DNA of 64,000 nt. Origin: Piromyces finnis. Its lineage: Eukaryota; Neocallimastigomycota; Neocallimastigomycetes; Neocallimastigales; Neocallimastigaceae. This document shows, piece after piece, positions 23,404-34,122 of this stretch. Location: NCBI GenBank assembly GCA_002104945.1, contig MCFH01000015.1, forward strand, positions 600,501 through 664,500, written 5' to 3'. The stretch's first letter is position 1, and every line of letters begins with the position of its first letter. The translations under genes were made by a program, and so were the position numbers. The notes beneath the pieces are model-generated. The model made no database searches and was not told the origin of the DNA. It saw nothing but the letters and a program-made list of their open reading frames with translations.

Positions 23404-25611
23404 TTAGGCCTTGTGTTCTTCACCAATAATGTCCATCCAAGTTTTGCCTTCCTTGTTTAAGGCTTCAACAAGATCCTTCTTGATGGTGGTTAAAAGACAT
23501 GGTCCATCAAATTGTGGCTTGTAGCATTCGTAAGAAAGTCTGGTGAAAAGTTGAACCATAGTAGCACCAGCTCTAGCGAAAGCAAGAACTTCCTTAGCAG
23601 AAGAAACACCACCACAACCCATGATTGGGATCTTACCGTTGGTTAACTTGTAGAACTTTCTAACAACTTCAATAGACATTGGGAATAATGGTTCACCAGA
23701 TAAACCACCAGCTTCCTTTAAAAGTTCTGGGTCTATAGTTGGAATTTTTTGATAATGAATACAATAATTATTATTGTTTGGTTTTCAGAATTAAAATTAT
23801 GTACATATTAATTTTGATTATGAATAGAGATAAAAATTTAATTGAGAATTAAAAAAAAAATAAAACATAGAATAATAAATAGTAAAAATTAGTAAAATGA
23901 AAACGCCTATTTTCTTTCAATTATTATATTTATAAAATTTATATTAAAAAAAAAAAACTTACCACTCTTAAGAGTGGATGGACGCTTAGTAGAAGTGTTG
24001 GTAAGAACAACAGCATCAATTCTACCGATTTCCATAAGAGTGTTAGCAATGTTTTCTAATTCATCATCAGTAACATCTGGAGAAATCTTGACAACAAATG
24101 GTGGTTGTCTTGGTAATTCATCTCTAGCCTTAAGGACCTATATTTCCAAAACAGCACAAAATTAATAAAGGAAAATGAAAAAAAAAAAAAAAATCATATT
24201 TAAAATCTCAAAAAATATAAAATGTATTGGAAAAAATATACGCCATTATAATTATATCATAATTCATATTATATATTACACCTTAATATTATAATGCTAT
24301 ATTTTTTCTTTTTTTTTTTTCATATAAAAAAAATCAATTTTATATACTTACAGCATTAAGTAAGTTCTTTAAGGTATCCTTTTCTTGTAAGGCACGAAGA
24401 CCTGGTAAGTTTGGACAACTGACATTGATGACAATGAAATCAGCGTACATACCTAATTCCTTGACACCAAGAACGTAATCATCAAAGGAATCTTGTGGAG
24501 AAGCCTTATTCTTACCTAAGTTAATACCGAGCATCTTACCTTCACGGAAAGATAAGTTACCAGATTCATTTGGAGTAGTTGGGTCATGGTGGTAAACATC
24601 TTGAGCACGCTTGATAAGGTTTTCCTTAAAAACAGCATGACCCTTGGAGTTGAAACCGTATCTGTTAATGGCAGCGTGATCTGGCTTTAAAATGAAAAGA
24701 ACTGGTGGTGGGTTACCTGGCTGTTTGTTTTAACAATAATATGATTTGAATTGACAATTAATGATGAAATTCATTATTTAATCCATTAGTGAATATGAAA
24801 TAATAATAAAAAAATCCAGATATATAAATTGTTGGTAATAAGCATTTATGATAAATAAACCGATTATGTATTTTTTTTTAACGATAATATTGTAGTTATT
24901 ATTTAAACAAAAAAAAAGTTTTTTTTTTTTAATTTGAAGTAATGGAATATTATAGGAATATTATATTTAATTGAAAAAAAGTAAAAAAATATTAAAAAAA
25001 AAAAGAGATAGATATTATACATATAAATATTAAGTATAAAATAATATATATTTTTATAATATAGCTAAAATAGATATTTATTTAATAGTATTTTTTTTTG
25101 TGATAGAAACTTACTTGTGGAAGTGGAGTAACACTACCAACTTCAACAGCACCAAAACCAAGATCTAAGAAATCTTCAATAGCTTCAGCGTGCTTATCAA
25201 AACCAGCAGCTAAAACGAGTGGGTTAGAAACGTTCTTACCGAACATCTTTACAATTTATCAAAATATAAATATTATTAATAAGTTTTTTTAATAGATATG
25301 TATATATATATTTTCATCAATATAACATGTTTAATATTTATTTATTGCTTATTTAGTTTTTTTTTTTTTTTTGTATAATAATTTAATTTATATATATATT
25401 TTTGAATATATTTTTTTATGGTGGTGATATTGATTTGAAATGCAAAATTTATTGCTCCTATCTTTTTTTTTTATTATTATTATTCTTCTTCTTATTAATA
25501 TTATTCTTATTGTCAAAAGAGTTTCATTAGATAAAAAATATTTACTTTAACTTCAAGAACTTTATCGTCCTTGCTTAAATCTCTTGGGTAGTTATCAGAA
25601 ATTAAAACCAT
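23404..25611 (-). CDS. Dihydroorotate dehydrogenase, class-2-like, truncated N-terminus
   Basis: FMN enzyme oxidising dihydroorotate to orotate in pyrimidine synthesis. Five exons: 25546-25611, 25115-25246, 24352-24720, 23963-24137 and 23404-23732. Phases close to 356 residues. The sequence follows class 2 (quinone-linked) enzymes: [80 protein letters not shown], and the FMN phosphate site [20 protein letters not shown] plus [10 protein letters not shown]. Two departures stand out. The catalytic loop reads NVSCPN, with Cys168 where class 2 enzymes have the serine base (Cys is the class 1 residue). Only about 23 residues ([20 protein letters not shown] and VKM) precede the FMN barrel, so there is no mitochondrial presequence, membrane helix or paired helices forming the quinone tunnel. 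A soluble enzyme with a different electron acceptor would fit an organism without a respiratory chain, but that is inference. I looked upstream for another exon and found none. Confidence 0.93.
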
Positions 25612-26319
25612 TTTCGTTTATAAAGAAATATAATATTTAAATTTTAAGGTGTAAAGAAAAAAAAAAAAATTTTTTTTTGTTATATATATATTTTTAATAT
25701 AAAATGCATATATTAAATCTTTTTTTTTTTTTTTACTTTTTTGCTAATTTCATCCTAAATCTTATTTAAAATTATTTTTAAAAAAATATTAATTTTTAAC
25801 CAATCATGTTTCAATATATATTTTAAAATTTGGAATATTGAATATTAAAAAAAAAAAAAAAAAAGATGACATTGAGTTTATAAAGTAGATGATGCACTCT
25901 TTTATTAACCGTAGTTTTAATAGTAATGGTATCAATGTTCATTTTTTAAATGTATAAACCATGATTAATAGTTTTTTTTCTTTTTAATAAATTTTTAAAA
26001 AGTATAAATAATAATTTTAAAAAACTTTAATTTGTTAAAATTAATATGAATTAACTTTCAAAGTTTTAAAGATGATAATAAAAGGAATAAAAGAATAATA
26101 AAAAGGAATGAATAATAAATATAGAAAAATATATAATTATTAATATTAAATCAATTGTTATATATTTTAAAATATGTAAATATTTATCTCTCTATCTATA
26201 GCTATAATAGTTTTTATAAATATATAACGTCTTTAATTTTTTATAATAACGTGTCAATTTATATAAAGTGTACTTTTTTTTTTTATTTAAAAAAATTTAT
26301 AACGCTATAACAAATAATA
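25612..26319. other. DHODH upstream region
   Basis: About 700 bp of AT-rich DNA between the DHODH start and the hexanucleotide array. Presumed promoter, no clear motif. Confidence 0.55.
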
Positions 26320-26328
26320 ATGATGATA

Positions 26329-26930
26329 ATAGTAATAGTAATAGTCAAAGTAATAGTAATAGTCAAAGTAATAGTAATAGTCAAAGTAATAGTAATAGTA
26401 ATAGTAATAGTAATAGTAATAGTCAAAGTAATAGTAATAGTCAAAGTAATAGTAATAGTCAAAGTAATAGTAATAGTCAAAGTAATAGTAATAGTCAAAG
26501 TAATAGTAATAGTAATAGTAATAGTAATAGTAATAGTAATAGTAATAGTAATAGTAATAGTAATAGTAATAGTAATAGTAATAGTAATAGTAATAGTAAT
26601 AGTAATAGTCATAGTAATAGTAATAGTAATAGTAATAGTAATAGTAATAGTAATAGTCATAGTAATAGTAATAGTAATAGTAATAGTAATAGTAATAGTA
26701 ATAGTAATACTATGTATTATGTATTCGTATGTAGTAATTGTAATTGTAGTAATAGTAATAGTAATAGTCAAAGTAATAGTAATAGTAATACTATGTATTA
26801 TGTATTCGTATGTAGTAATAGTAATAGTAATAGTAATAGTAATAGTAATAGTAATAGTAATAGTAATAGTAATAGTAATAGTAATAGTAATAGTAATAGT
26901 AATAGTAATAAACATAATAATAATAGTAAT
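26329..26930. repeat. (AGTAAT)n hexanucleotide array with AGTCAAAGT interruptions and two 30-bp inserts
   Basis: Roughly 600 bp of AGTAAT units. Some are varied to AGTCAA or AGTCAT, and two copies of a 30-bp unit start AATACTATGTATTATGTATT and end CGTATGTAGT (26706-26735 and 26787-26816). Because the unit length is six, all six frames stay open and give S-N, T-I, V-I or L-only peptides. These are composition artefacts and not genes. Confidence 0.92.
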
Positions 26931-27874
26931 AGTAATAAATATAATAATAATAATAATAATAAAACAAACCTTCTAAAACCCTTTATAATTTCAATATAAA
27001 TTAATGATTGCATTTATCTTTTGATATTACCTGAATAAAAAAAAAAAAAAAGGCATTTCCTTCTACCAAGAATTAAAAAAAAAAAAAAAGACTTTTTATT
27101 TCTTAATTTTCATGGAATACAAGAAACCATTTTTCTCCATTTCATAATAAATTTCTCCTAAAACCAAGAGTTAAAAAAGACCTATATTTTAATTTTTTTT
27201 TTTTTTTTTTTTACAGAAAATAAATAAATTAAAAAGTGTAAAAATTAAAAAGTATTATATTTGTCTCTATTCGAATATAAAGCTATCCTGTTTTAAAATA
27301 GGATCCACAGAAACTATAATGGATAAATTATCCATCCTTGTAATGGCACTTTTTTTTTTTTTTTTTTTTTAATAAATCATCTCTCAAATTGCCATTCTAT
27401 GTCATCTTATATTACTTCCTAAACACAATAAATTTACCACATTTTCCTATTTAATTCATAACCTTTAGTACACTTTTTCTACTTTCCTCCCTTTCAAACT
27501 ACCACACTATCCAGTTTAATATAAAAAAAAAAAAACACCAAATACACATTAATTTTTTAAATTCAATCATACACCCATTTCTTTTTTTTTTTTTATAAAT
27601 ATTAATAAATAAAAAGTAGAAAAACAAAATATTTTTCTTTGTTCTTTACTTTTTATTCTTTATTTATTTATATTTTTTTATGATAGTACAAAAATTGAAT
27701 TTTTTGTTAAAAAAAGTTTTTCTAAAAATAATTCTATAGAGAATGTATTAAAATTCTAGAGCGTATTGTTTAGAGATATTTACATTTGAAGGAATGGAAT
27801 AAAAAAAAATTTCTTTTTTTTTTTTAAACCTTCCATCATATGTTCTTTTTTTTCTAATAGTAATGTAAAAAAGT
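26931..27874. other. Intergenic, no gene seen
   Basis: A short AATAAT run (26940-26960), then AT-rich DNA with several poly-A/T blocks and slightly less biased sequence at 27380-27520. Likely the 3' flank of the small FPNG-repeat gene. Nothing else recognised. Confidence 0.55.
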
Positions 27875-28141
27875 TTAGTTCTTGTTAGCCTTGGCTAAGA
27901 TTTCTTTTTGAGTTTCAATAAGGAATTGCTTGAAATCTTCTGGAATTTCACCCTTGAAAACCTTAAGATCTTCTGGGATTTCACCATTTGGGAAAAGAGC
28001 CTTTAACTTTGGTGGCATTTCTCCTGGCTTAGCACCTTCAAAGTATTCTGGACCTGGTGGACCATTTGGGAAAAGCTTCTTCCAGGATTCTGGAGCACCG
28101 TTTGGGAAGTATTTCTTAATAATGGCTGGAACTTCAGACAT
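27875..28141 (-). CDS. Small FPNG-repeat protein, function unknown
   Basis: A complete 88-codon ORF with strongly biased codons (AAG, TTC, GGT, CCA) like a well-expressed gene. The protein is built of repeats of a (Y/L)FPNG-x-P-E/P motif: KKYFPNGAPESWKKLFPNGP, then KLKALFPNGEIPEDLK. A shorter FKGEIPEDFKQFL unit and a charged helical end (ETQKEILAKANKN) follow. There are no Cys, signal peptide or TM segment, so a cytosolic product is likely. It has many Pro, Gly, Lys and Glu. Repeat spacing is about 14-30 residues. I do not recognise a family. It stands alone in a gene-poor stretch; a T-rich and A-rich promoter lies upstream (28142-28200). Confidence 0.72.
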   Translation of the reverse strand: MSEVPAIIKKYFPNGAPESWKKLFPNGPPGPEYFEGAKPGEMPPKLKALFPNGEIPEDLKVFKGEIPEDFKQFLIETQKEILAKANKN

Positions 28142-30053
28142 TTTTATGTTTTATTGTTGAATTTAAAAAAAAAGTCAAAGGAAAAAAAAAGGTTTATTTA
28201 TACTCTTTTTTTTTTGAAAACCTTTTTTTTTCTGTAAAGCTTGAATAGAATATATATTTAATATATGATAGAATATATTATGAAATATAATCAAAATATA
28301 ATCAAAATATATTCTTTTTCTTTTAGAAAATTCATTTTCTATTAAATTCTATATAAACGTTTTGTTTATTTTTTATGTTTTCTTTTTGAAAGCTCTTTTC
28401 AATTTTATTAGTCATTAAACTTTTTTCTTTTTTTGAAAATTTAATATGGATAATTCATTTAATGTTAGTCTATGGATTCATATATTATTTATTTTATTTT
28501 TTTAATTTAATAATTCAATTATAATATATGATGAAATAGCATTGACAATAGATTATGAATCAATTACAACTTATGATTTTCTCATTTTAATAAAAAATAA
28601 ACTTTTTTTTCTTTTATTAATTATATTAATAAATTAATTTTTAATTTATTTTTTCAAAATGTTTTGTTTGATGTCGCCATACCTTGAAAGCCAAAAAAAG
28701 ATTTTATCATGGGAAAAAGTCTGGCAAAAACTTTTATTCCTTAGGGAAAAAAGTCTAGCAAAAAACTTTTTCATTGTGTGTGTGTGTGTTTTTTTATTAT
28801 TTATTATCAACATTTTATAGTAAAAAAAAAAAGGAAATGTCATCATCTTTTAGTTGATAAAATGTAAAACATAAAACAAATTCAATTTCATACCAAAAAA
28901 TATGGTGATAATTTTGTTTTTGTTTTTGTTTTAGATTTTGTATAAAACAATTTTATTTTGTACATATCTATATAAATATAAAAAATAATATATCTTTTTT
29001 TTTTTTTTTAAAAAATAAATCTTTAAATTTTATTATTCATTCATTGCTTTTTTTTTTATTTTATTTTATATTTTTTTTGTAAATAAAAAGAAAGGATAAA
29101 TTCTCTTTTGAGACCTTTTAAACCATACATCTTGTTGAGACCATTGCCTTTTCAGTAAGCAGTGGCCTTTCAGTAAGCAGTGACTTTTTTGTTTATTTAC
29201 AAACTTTTTTAAATTTCCATTTTTTTTTGCATTATTAAATAATTCTATAAATTAATTAAATTAATATATTCTATTTATATTGAATTCATATATTATTTAA
29301 TGATTAAATATAAATTTAATTTATTTGTTTCATTTTGTACCAAAAGAAGATTAAAATCAATACTTAAATTACACCAATAACAGTAGGTGAAAAACTTTTT
29401 TTTTTTACCTAGTCAATGACCTAGACAAAATAGTAAAGAGGTGAAGAAAGAAATGTGGTAAAATAATGTTGAATTATTAGATGTAAATTAAAATAAAAAG
29501 AAAAAATTTATTATTTATAGTATTGGTATTGGTATTAGCATGGCTATGGGCAGGTGCATTGATATTACATTATTAGAGTTAATGTAACAACATGTTTCTA
29601 AAATTCATTTCCATTTTAGTTTTTAGTTTTATTTATAATTAAAAAATTTTATAATTAATTAATTAATAAATAAAAAAAAGAAATTAAATTTTTTAAAGTT
29701 TATTTTATAATAAAAATGGGATAATAAAAGTATACTTTTTTATAGTAGTAATGGTAGTGTAGTGAGTGGTGGTGATGGTAATGGTAATAAGGATGATGGC
29801 GAGTGGTAGCAGTAATAAATTATTAGTCTAGTCTATTTTGTTAAATTTCTATTTAATAATTATTATTTCATTAACTTTTCTTCCCACTTTGAATTTGTTG
29901 GATCAATTTTATTCCTAAAAATTTTCTATGCATAAATTTAAGGTATTTAAAGTTAATTTTTTCATTAAAGAATGGAACAATTTGTAGACCATTTTGGCTT
30001 AGGGATTTGTTTGTTTGTTTACTTTTCTACACAAGGCAATTCCATCCTTGCTT

Positions 30054-30086
<33 letters not shown>

Positions 30087-31819
30087 CACACAATCCTTTA
30101 AAGATAAAAAGGAATGCCATTCTTTTCTTTCTTTTTTTTTTTCTTTAAAATTAAAAAGTAACCAAATGGATAAGCAGAAAAAATACCAAAAGAAATTATA
30201 TAAAAAAAAAACATTTTTCCTTTTTAATTTATTTTGTGCTTATTAATAAATAGTAAAAGAATTATTCCATGAATGGTGAAAGTTTCATTTGAAAATAAAC
30301 GATGATAGTAAAACATTTTAGAATGGAAATAAAAAGAATAAGAAATTTAAATGATTTATAAGGTGTGAATCTTTTTTTTTTAGCTTTGTTCTAATAACAC
30401 AATCAGAGTACCAACAAGTAGTAATAACATAATTTCCTCTCTTTTTTTATCCTCAATTACTTTTTCCTTTTTTTTTTTTATATATAAAGTTCTAAAAAAG
30501 AAATCATGATTTTATTTAAACTTTTTAAAGTTAAATTCTACAAAAATGGTAAAAAAAAAAGGAAAAGGTTAGATTATAAACAGGGATAGAAAAGCGGGAT
30601 GATCTAGAAAAGATGCGTTTATTTTGAGCGGTTTTTTTTTTTTTTTTTTAAAAAAAAAAAGAAATATTAATGCTTATGGCTTTTGGTTTATTATTATTTT
30701 AAAGATAATAAATAGAAAGAAAGGATTGTGTAGTATTACTGTTAATACAATAAATATACTTTATTTTTTTTTTTCTAAAAAGAAAAGTTATTTTAATTTC
30801 ATTAGTTGGAAGATTCATACGATCAAATTTGTAGTTGACCTAAATCATGATTTTTCATAAAAATAAAAAAAAAAACATAGATAAACATTGGTAAATATTT
30901 ATTAATGTATTGTATTCCTGAAATATTATTATCTTTTTTTTTTTGTGATAAAACATATTCTCAAGATAAAAAGAAAGGAAAAACATAATCCATTATCAAT
31001 ACAATAATGTATTAATATTACAATGATTTATGTAGATATGTTTAATATTACAATATGTTTACCTTCTACAATGATTTATGTAGAAGGTAAATATATTGTA
31101 GATTGTATACAAATTGTATACATCTAAAGGGATAAGTATTAAGAAAAGGTGGAAAGAATATATTATTAAATAGAAATGTAAAATAATTTCATGTTGTTGG
31201 TAGGGGTAAAAAAGGAATAGTAGTGATGTTTTATTTATTAATGAATGACTATTTTTATTTGTTTATTTATTAGAGATATTGATGATTATTGTAAAAGATT
31301 ATTGATTATAACAATATTAAGTATTATATATATAGATATTATTTTTTTACACTAGAAATGATTATTTATAAAGTTAAGAATACAAGTTATTATAGTTGTA
31401 AAAGATGACTATTTTTAATAGTTTATATGACATCCTTTTTTTTTTTTTTAATATATAAAAATAAATTGTAAAAATTGATAATAATACTAAAGAATTTTAT
31501 TAAAGAGTTATAATAATTCTTTTTATATATAAAAGTTTGGTCTTTTTTTTTTTTTTTTTTAAACTATTTATTTTTAATGACCAACTTTGTTATTTTAATT
31601 TTTTTTTTTTTTTTTTTTTTTAAAAAAATTAAAATTAATATCTATTAATTAATTATTAAGGATTAAGTAATAATAATAATAGTAATAGTTGAAAAAACAA
31701 AAGAGGATTAAAAGTAATCTCTCTCTCTCCCCTATTATTATTATTATTATATCTATATATACGGTATATACATATTTTATTATGAAAATGATGTTCTGTT
31801 TTTTTCACAAAAGTATTCT
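28142..31819. other. Gene-poor 3.7-kb region
   Basis: No supportable gene. It holds short local direct repeats: GTCT(G/A)GCAAAAA-type copies around 28708-28768, and TTTCAGTAAGCAGTG twice around 29148-29183. There is a GT-rich patch (29741-29815), a poly-A of about 40 (30055-30084 region), a hairpin (31058-31091) and many poly-T tracts. Small frames here encode only K/F/I/N low complexity. Confidence 0.6.
31058..31091. repeat. Perfect 13-bp inverted repeat (hairpin)
   Basis: TTTACCTTCTACA (31058-31070), an 8-nt loop ATGATTTA, then TGTAGAAGGTAAA (31079-31091). The loop-plus-arm sequence ACAATGATTTATGTAGA also occurs 49 bp upstream, as a partial direct copy. It lies about 730 bp downstream of the first subtilase stop codon. 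Confidence 0.75.
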
Positions 31820-33973
31820 TTAATCTAGACCAATCCCTTCGTTAATATCATCGGTGGGTTCTGGGATGAGTAGTGGATCGTCGATTAAAGTGACAGAAAA
31901 AGTTTTATCATTTTCATTGAAAATTTCTTCTTCATCCTCGGGTTCGAAAAAAAATGGATCGGTGGTGATCCTTTCTTCGTTCTTTTCATCTGATTCATCA
32001 TACCATTCAGGAAACTCCGTCGCTTGATCATCCGTTGTACTGTAGTAGGATAGGAAAGGAAAATCGAAATCAAAATCAAAATCAGGAAAATCATCTTTGA
32101 TGATAGGATTCGATTTTTCAAGTTCTATTTCTCCATTTTCATTAATACAATATCCTTCTTCAGAACAGGTGCTCTTTGGATTGGAACAGGTATGATGTCC
32201 TGAATGATAACCACAACCATAATACATACCATCGGAAGAATAAACCATGGATTTTCCATTATTAAGAAACACATTATTTCTACCTGGATCAAGATTGGTA
32301 ATCCTATTCTTTTCACCTAATCGAATTAAAAAATCATTCATGGAATAGGAATCAAATTTAATGGCTTTAAATTCACCCATAATGGTGGCAGCTACCCCTG
32401 CGACAATAGGTGCTGAAAAAGAAGTACCATAGAAATAATCATCATGATCTCTTCCTTTCTCATCTTGATAACTACCATACACATAAAATGGTGCATAAAT
32501 ATTTACTGTTTCACCACTATTGGAATACGCGTCTACTTCATAATGATTAGAGAATATAGGATGAATATCTTTAATACCACCAACACAAATTACTCCATAA
32601 AAGGAACATGGACAATACTGAAAATTATGCTTTCGATTATAGGTAAGGGCACCATCATTACCGGCTGAGGCAATGACCGTGGCACCCTTTTCAACTAATC
32701 GACGAATCAATAATTGATAGTGATGATAATTATCCCCAGGTTCTGAAATTGGATAATAAATTCCGGAAGAAAGATTAATAACCGTTTTATGAGGTCGAAT
32801 CAAGGTATCAATAATGTATTGTAAGGCTAAAAACATATCTTCTTCTAAAAACTTACCCTCCTTGGAATGAACCGCAATACCATAAATATTGGCTTTATTG
32901 GCCACGCCACTCTCTAAACCTCCAACAATATCTGCTACAATTTCACCGTGATAGGAGGCTTCCCTATGTAAACCACATCTGCTTTCCTCTAGACTCTCGG
33001 ATAGTATGGCATTTTGGATTTCTGCAACACATCGAACCTGACGCTCCTTGCCGTGATTGGAAAACTCTTCATTTTCAAAGTTAAACCCGGTGTCAATCAG
33101 GATAATGTCTATGTCTTCTCCTGCTGAACTAGGATAATAATAATTATAATCAAAGGAACCTATAATATCATGATTCACAATTCCTTGTGAAATTAGAGAA
33201 AGATGCATATAGGTATCTTCTCTAACAGTAACATTTTTCCATCCAGTTTCTCGTTGAATTGTTCTTATTTTGTAATAGTGTTCTTCTCCCTCCTCCTCCT
33301 CCTCCTCCTCCTCCTTTACGGCATTATTCCATTCCATCTCTCGTTTTACCACTTTTCTATTATAATCATCGTCCTCTTCCATCATGACATCATCCCATTT
33401 TATTTCTTGTTTTACCACCTTTCTGTCATAATTACCATTTTCCATAACATCAATATTAATTTGTTCACCTATTCTCACACTAGAAACATAGGAAAGTTCC
33501 TCTACTTTTTTTACTAAATCTTTAGAAAGATAGGCATATAGTACGGTACTATCCTCAACAGAAGAAATTGGAAAAACATACGGTGATCTCACCGTATTTT
33601 CTAATGCTGTTGGAATAGATGAATCGTCATCCCTTCTTTTTATCAATATATTTGTTTTTAGGGCTTCAAAATTTTCAGTATTTACATAGGTATCTTTATT
33701 ATTTAAAATTAAGGAATGAATTTCATCCACTTTCCCATTAATAAATTCCGTGGTATTGACGACAGGAAAGGACAATTCTTGTCGTTTTTCAACTCCAAGA
33801 GAAGATTTAATAAATACCATGTAATAACGTTCATTTTTTGATTCTTCTATATACGCTACATTATTTGAAAAGGGTAAATCAGCTATACGTTGACGACGAA
33901 AACCATCTACTTTTGCTATTAAAAGTAGGATAACACTTTGCCATATAAAATATAATTTATAAAAATTTTGCAT
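31820..33973 (-). CDS. Secreted subtilisin-like serine protease (S8), paralogue 1, with triplicated linker
   Basis: 717 residues, intronless. A signal peptide (about 1-24, hydrophobic WQSVILLLIA) is followed by an I9-like propeptide region (YYMVFIKS... VDEIHSLIL) and the S8 domain. The catalytic triad is Asp294 (ILIDTGFNF), His342 (SYHGEIVAD) and Ser518 (GTSFSAPIVAGVAA), with oxyanion Asn439 (SAGNDG). The linker before the catalytic domain (about 179-246) carries three copies of a K-V-V-K-x-E-x-x-W unit separated by acidic runs, one being eight glutamates encoded by a GAG tract. The three paralogues have one copy. After the protease domain comes NNGKSMVYSSDGMYYGCGYH and a half hevein-like Cys motif ending CSEEGYC, then an acidic tail without a membrane segment. 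Expected to be secreted and to degrade protein outside the cell; the true substrate is unknown. Confidence 0.9.
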   Translation of the reverse strand: MQNFYKLYFIWQSVILLLIAKVDGFRRQRIADLPFSNNVAYIEESKNERYYMVFIKSSLGVEKRQELSFPVVNTTEFINGKVDEIHSLILNNKDTYVNTENFEALKTNILIKRRDDDSSIPTALENTVRSPYVFPISSVEDSTVLYAYLSKDLVKKVEELSYVSSVRIGEQINIDVMENGNYDRKVVKQEIKWDDVMMEEDDDYNRKVVKREMEWNNAVKEEEEEEEEGEEHYYKIRTIQRETGWKNVTVREDTYMHLSLISQGIVNHDIIGSFDYNYYYPSSAGEDIDIILIDTGFNFENEEFSNHGKERQVRCVAEIQNAILSESLEESRCGLHREASYHGEIVADIVGGLESGVANKANIYGIAVHSKEGKFLEEDMFLALQYIIDTLIRPHKTVINLSSGIYYPISEPGDNYHHYQLLIRRLVEKGATVIASAGNDGALTYNRKHNFQYCPCSFYGVICVGGIKDIHPIFSNHYEVDAYSNSGETVNIYAPFYVYGSYQDEKGRDHDDYFYGTSFSAPIVAGVAATIMGEFKAIKFDSYSMNDFLIRLGEKNRITNLDPGRNNVFLNNGKSMVYSSDGMYYGCGYHSGHHTCSNPKSTCSEEGYCINENGEIELEKSNPIIKDDFPDFDFDFDFPFLSYYSTTDDQATEFPEWYDESDEKNEERITTDPFFFEPEDEEEIFNENDKTFSVTLIDDPLLIPEPTDDINEGIGLD

Positions 33974-34089
33974 TTTTTTTTTTTTTGAATTTTAAATTTT
34001 GAAAATGAAATTTAAATTTTTTAAAATTATTTATATATTATATATAAATGTATTTTTTTTTTATTAAACTAATTGTTATAAAAATACAT

Positions 34090-34122
<33 letters not shown>

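Noticed and set aside
26268-27013. Several long open frames in all six frames (S-N, T-I, V-I and L repeats)
   Set aside because: They arise because the six-base AGTAAT unit keeps every frame open. There is no codon or protein signal beyond the repeat.
28646-28846. 66-codon minus-strand ORF in the gene-poor region
   Set aside because: Contains a TG microsatellite and a local direct repeat. Composition is low-complexity and there is no conserved feature.
30007-30860. Two short K/F-rich plus-strand ORFs
   Set aside because: Run through poly-A and poly-T tracts and have no protein-like composition.
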